Source: Entrophospora sp. SA101 (taxonomy: Eukaryota > Glomeromycota > Glomeromycetes > Entrophosporales > Entrophosporaceae). Taken from it: a stretch of 63,113 nucleotides of DNA. Location of the stretch: assembly GCA_958430865.1 (NCBI GenBank), contig CAUDNR010004194.1, positions 1 through 63,113 of the forward strand, in the 5' to 3' direction. Made by a program: the position numbers and the translations under genes. Below the pieces are notes generated by a model. That model was not told the origin of the DNA. It was given only the letters and a program-made list of their open reading frames with translations, and made no database searches. Positions 61,675-63,113 of the stretch are shown piece by piece (positions within the stretch are counted from its first letter, which is position 1; each line of letters begins with the position of its first letter).

Positions 61675-62151
61675 AGGTCATTATTGTTATTATTGTTGTA
61701 TTAGTAGTATTATTATTACCGTGATTCCTAAATTTTTTTTCTATTTATTTATAATGAAATAAAAATTATCTCTACATTCTTGTTAATATATTATCAATTC
61801 AAAATAATTAATAGTAGTATTAAATATCTTCAATCACATGGAGTATATAGTTAATTCCATAATAATAATATAGCCAAACCTTTCCACAGCGGATGAACGG
61901 TACACAAACAAATTTTACTTAAAATTCGTTGTGGCAAGTTTACTAAAAATACTAATACTAATCTTGCCACAACGGATTTTTATATGTTTTTACATGTGAT
62001 ATTCGAAGCAAAATTTTTTAAAAATCCGTTATGACAAGAGTTTGATTATTATTATAGTTCGCTGTGACAAGAGTTGACGAATTTAACTGATATATATTAC
62101 ATTTGATCAACCAATAAAAATTATCATAAATCACATGATATGTTCGTACAA

Positions 62152-62806
62152 TGTACTAAAATTTAAGCTCATACCCTGATTTTTTGCTAATTTAAAAATA
62201 GTATCTTTGATATTAACGATATTTATATACAGAAAAAATCTTTTTCTAAAAAAAATAATCTTCAGGACTTGTTGTTATAGTTTGCCCACTACCTTACTAT
62301 CTTGATATCAATAATTGAAATATTAGAAGCCTTGCTTTCTTTTTCCGTTTTTTTTAAATCGTTGTGATGACTAAAAATAAAATAATAAAAGGGAGAGATA
62401 ATGAATATTGTGCAAAGAAAGTGTAAATATTATTTATTAGTTGTTAAAAAGAATGTTGGTTGTTGCGATACATTGAACTCGTTGTTACTTTAGGTAAAGT
62501 ATGGATGAAAAGTTCAGTTTTTATAATGAAATGCCTTCAGATTCAAAGTGAAAATTAGAACTGAAACTTTTCCAAAAGGAAAAAATTATCTCGTTAAAGA
62601 AATTAAGGAAGTCAGTTGTTTATATATATTGCTATTTAAAAAAAATATATCAAATATATTGAGCAAAAATAACCACATTAGAAATTTGCCAATTTAGATT
62701 TTCATAATAAAATAGTCAAATTATTAAATATAATAAAATGCTTTTGAACTGTTCTACCATTAGATCATTCAATCATCATACCTTTTGTAAATTACTAAGT
62801 ACTTAC
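62152..62806. other. Unassigned DNA right of the duplication
   Basis: A+T-rich sequence with no gene, hairpin element or RNA gene recognised. Confidence 0.35.
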
Positions 62807-62850
62807 TAATGTTCACTTTGTCTGGTTTTGTTGCAGCATGCCCCAAATAT
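62807..62850 (+). repeat. Dispersed terminus-like repeat, copy 3
   Basis: Contains CACTTTGTCTGGTTTTGTTG then CAGCATGCCCC, as in copies at 9029 and 14789. It lies 44 bases before the ATG of an element-like frame, the position expected of a terminal inverted repeat. Confidence 0.6.
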
Positions 62851-62893
62851 AGGTTTTAAATTTTTTAATATAATAATTTTTTTAATTAATAAT

Positions 62894-63113
62894 TATGAAT
62901 CAAGAAAACAACAATGATGATGATAGCAACAATAATGATGATAACAACAACTTGGAAAATTGCATCATATGCAATAAATCATATATAAACAAAAAATGGT
63001 TAAGTACAACATGAAAAGAAAAACACTTTGAATACTGTGGATATCCTTCAGATATTCCTTCTCCTGTTCAATACTACTTGACACAATTTAAAGAAGGTTT
63101 AACTTACAATGTT
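62894..63113 (+). pseudogene. Partial element-like frame with zinc-finger-like start, cut by window end
   Basis: From ATG at 62894 the frame has an Asn/Asp-rich leader, then LENCIICNKSYINKKWLSTT, an in-frame TGA, and EKHFEYCGYPSDIPSPVQYYL to the window edge. Cys-x2-Cys followed by His and Cys could be a zinc-binding motif of a transposase N-terminus. The TGA falls where Trp (TGG) would fit. With the repeat just upstream this looks like the 5' end of a DNA transposon. The rest is outside the window, so family and intactness are unknown. Confidence 0.45.

Larger units (their letters stand above)
48340..62151 (+). repeat. 13.8-kb direct duplication, right copy
   Basis: Same orientation and content as 14858-28669. 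On the left it is preceded by unrelated unique sequence except for a shared CAGT tetranucleotide. On the right it continues, after TTCGTACAA, into sequence unrelated to the Tc1/mariner end that follows the left copy. The six clustered differences lie at 48943-48959 and change five residues of a short reverse-strand frame (48988-48764). DNA between the sub-features listed below is as described for the left copy, with no intact gene otherwise recognised. Confidence 0.9.

Overview
The window looks like nuclear DNA of an early-diverging fungus, most likely an arbuscular mycorrhizal fungus (Glomeromycotina, Rhizophagus-like). Supporting signs are very high A+T, short AT-rich GT-AG introns, Asn/Ser-rich low-complexity proteins, F-box proteins with an N-terminal box and no clear partner domain, a decayed TKL-type kinase, and dense relics of DNA transposons. 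The assignment is inference; no rRNA or other marker is present.

Layout. 0.2-2.5 kb: decayed SAP-domain DDE-transposase-like element, reverse strand. 4.6-6.7 kb: spliced gene for a coiled coil, a PD-(D/E)XK nuclease-like domain and a pseudokinase-like domain. 6.9-8.5 kb: second, truncated copy of the SAP element, with a Tc1/mariner-type MITE at its end. 9.4-10.7 kb: disordered fungal protein with a conserved basic C-terminus. 11.1-12.45 kb: five-exon CDK-family kinase, reverse strand. 14.86-28.67 kb: left copy of a 13.8-kb direct duplication, nearly devoid of intact genes. It holds a mini Zn2Cys6 protein, a hAT relic, a TKL-kinase pseudogene and MITEs. It is followed by a truncated Tc1/mariner end and a 10-N gap. 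32.8-35.5 kb: five-exon lipase-fold protein that appears to have lost its catalytic Ser and Asp. 36.5-37.75 kb: DNA topoisomerase II pseudogene, reverse strand. 38.9-41.3 kb: divergent cytosolic Hsp90. 41.5-42.7 kb: methylmalonyl-CoA epimerase with an internal tandem duplication. 44.9-46.3 kb: F-box-type protein with a C-terminal hydrophobic segment. 48.34-62.15 kb: right copy of the 13.8-kb duplication. 62.8-63.1 kb: repeat terminus plus the start of another element-like reading frame running off the window.

The intact genes are ordinary single eukaryotic genes and form no operon-like system. Hsp90 (chaperone), the epimerase (propionyl-CoA catabolism) and the CDK are housekeeping-type. The nuclease-pseudokinase and dead-lipase genes look like lineage-specific expansions. 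The strongest structural signal is the large duplication. Its two copies keep a constant 33,482-base offset, with differences seen only in the first ~620 bases, so it is either very recent or an assembly product. Splice models were built by hand from reading-frame continuity and GT-AG sites. They have not been checked against transcripts.
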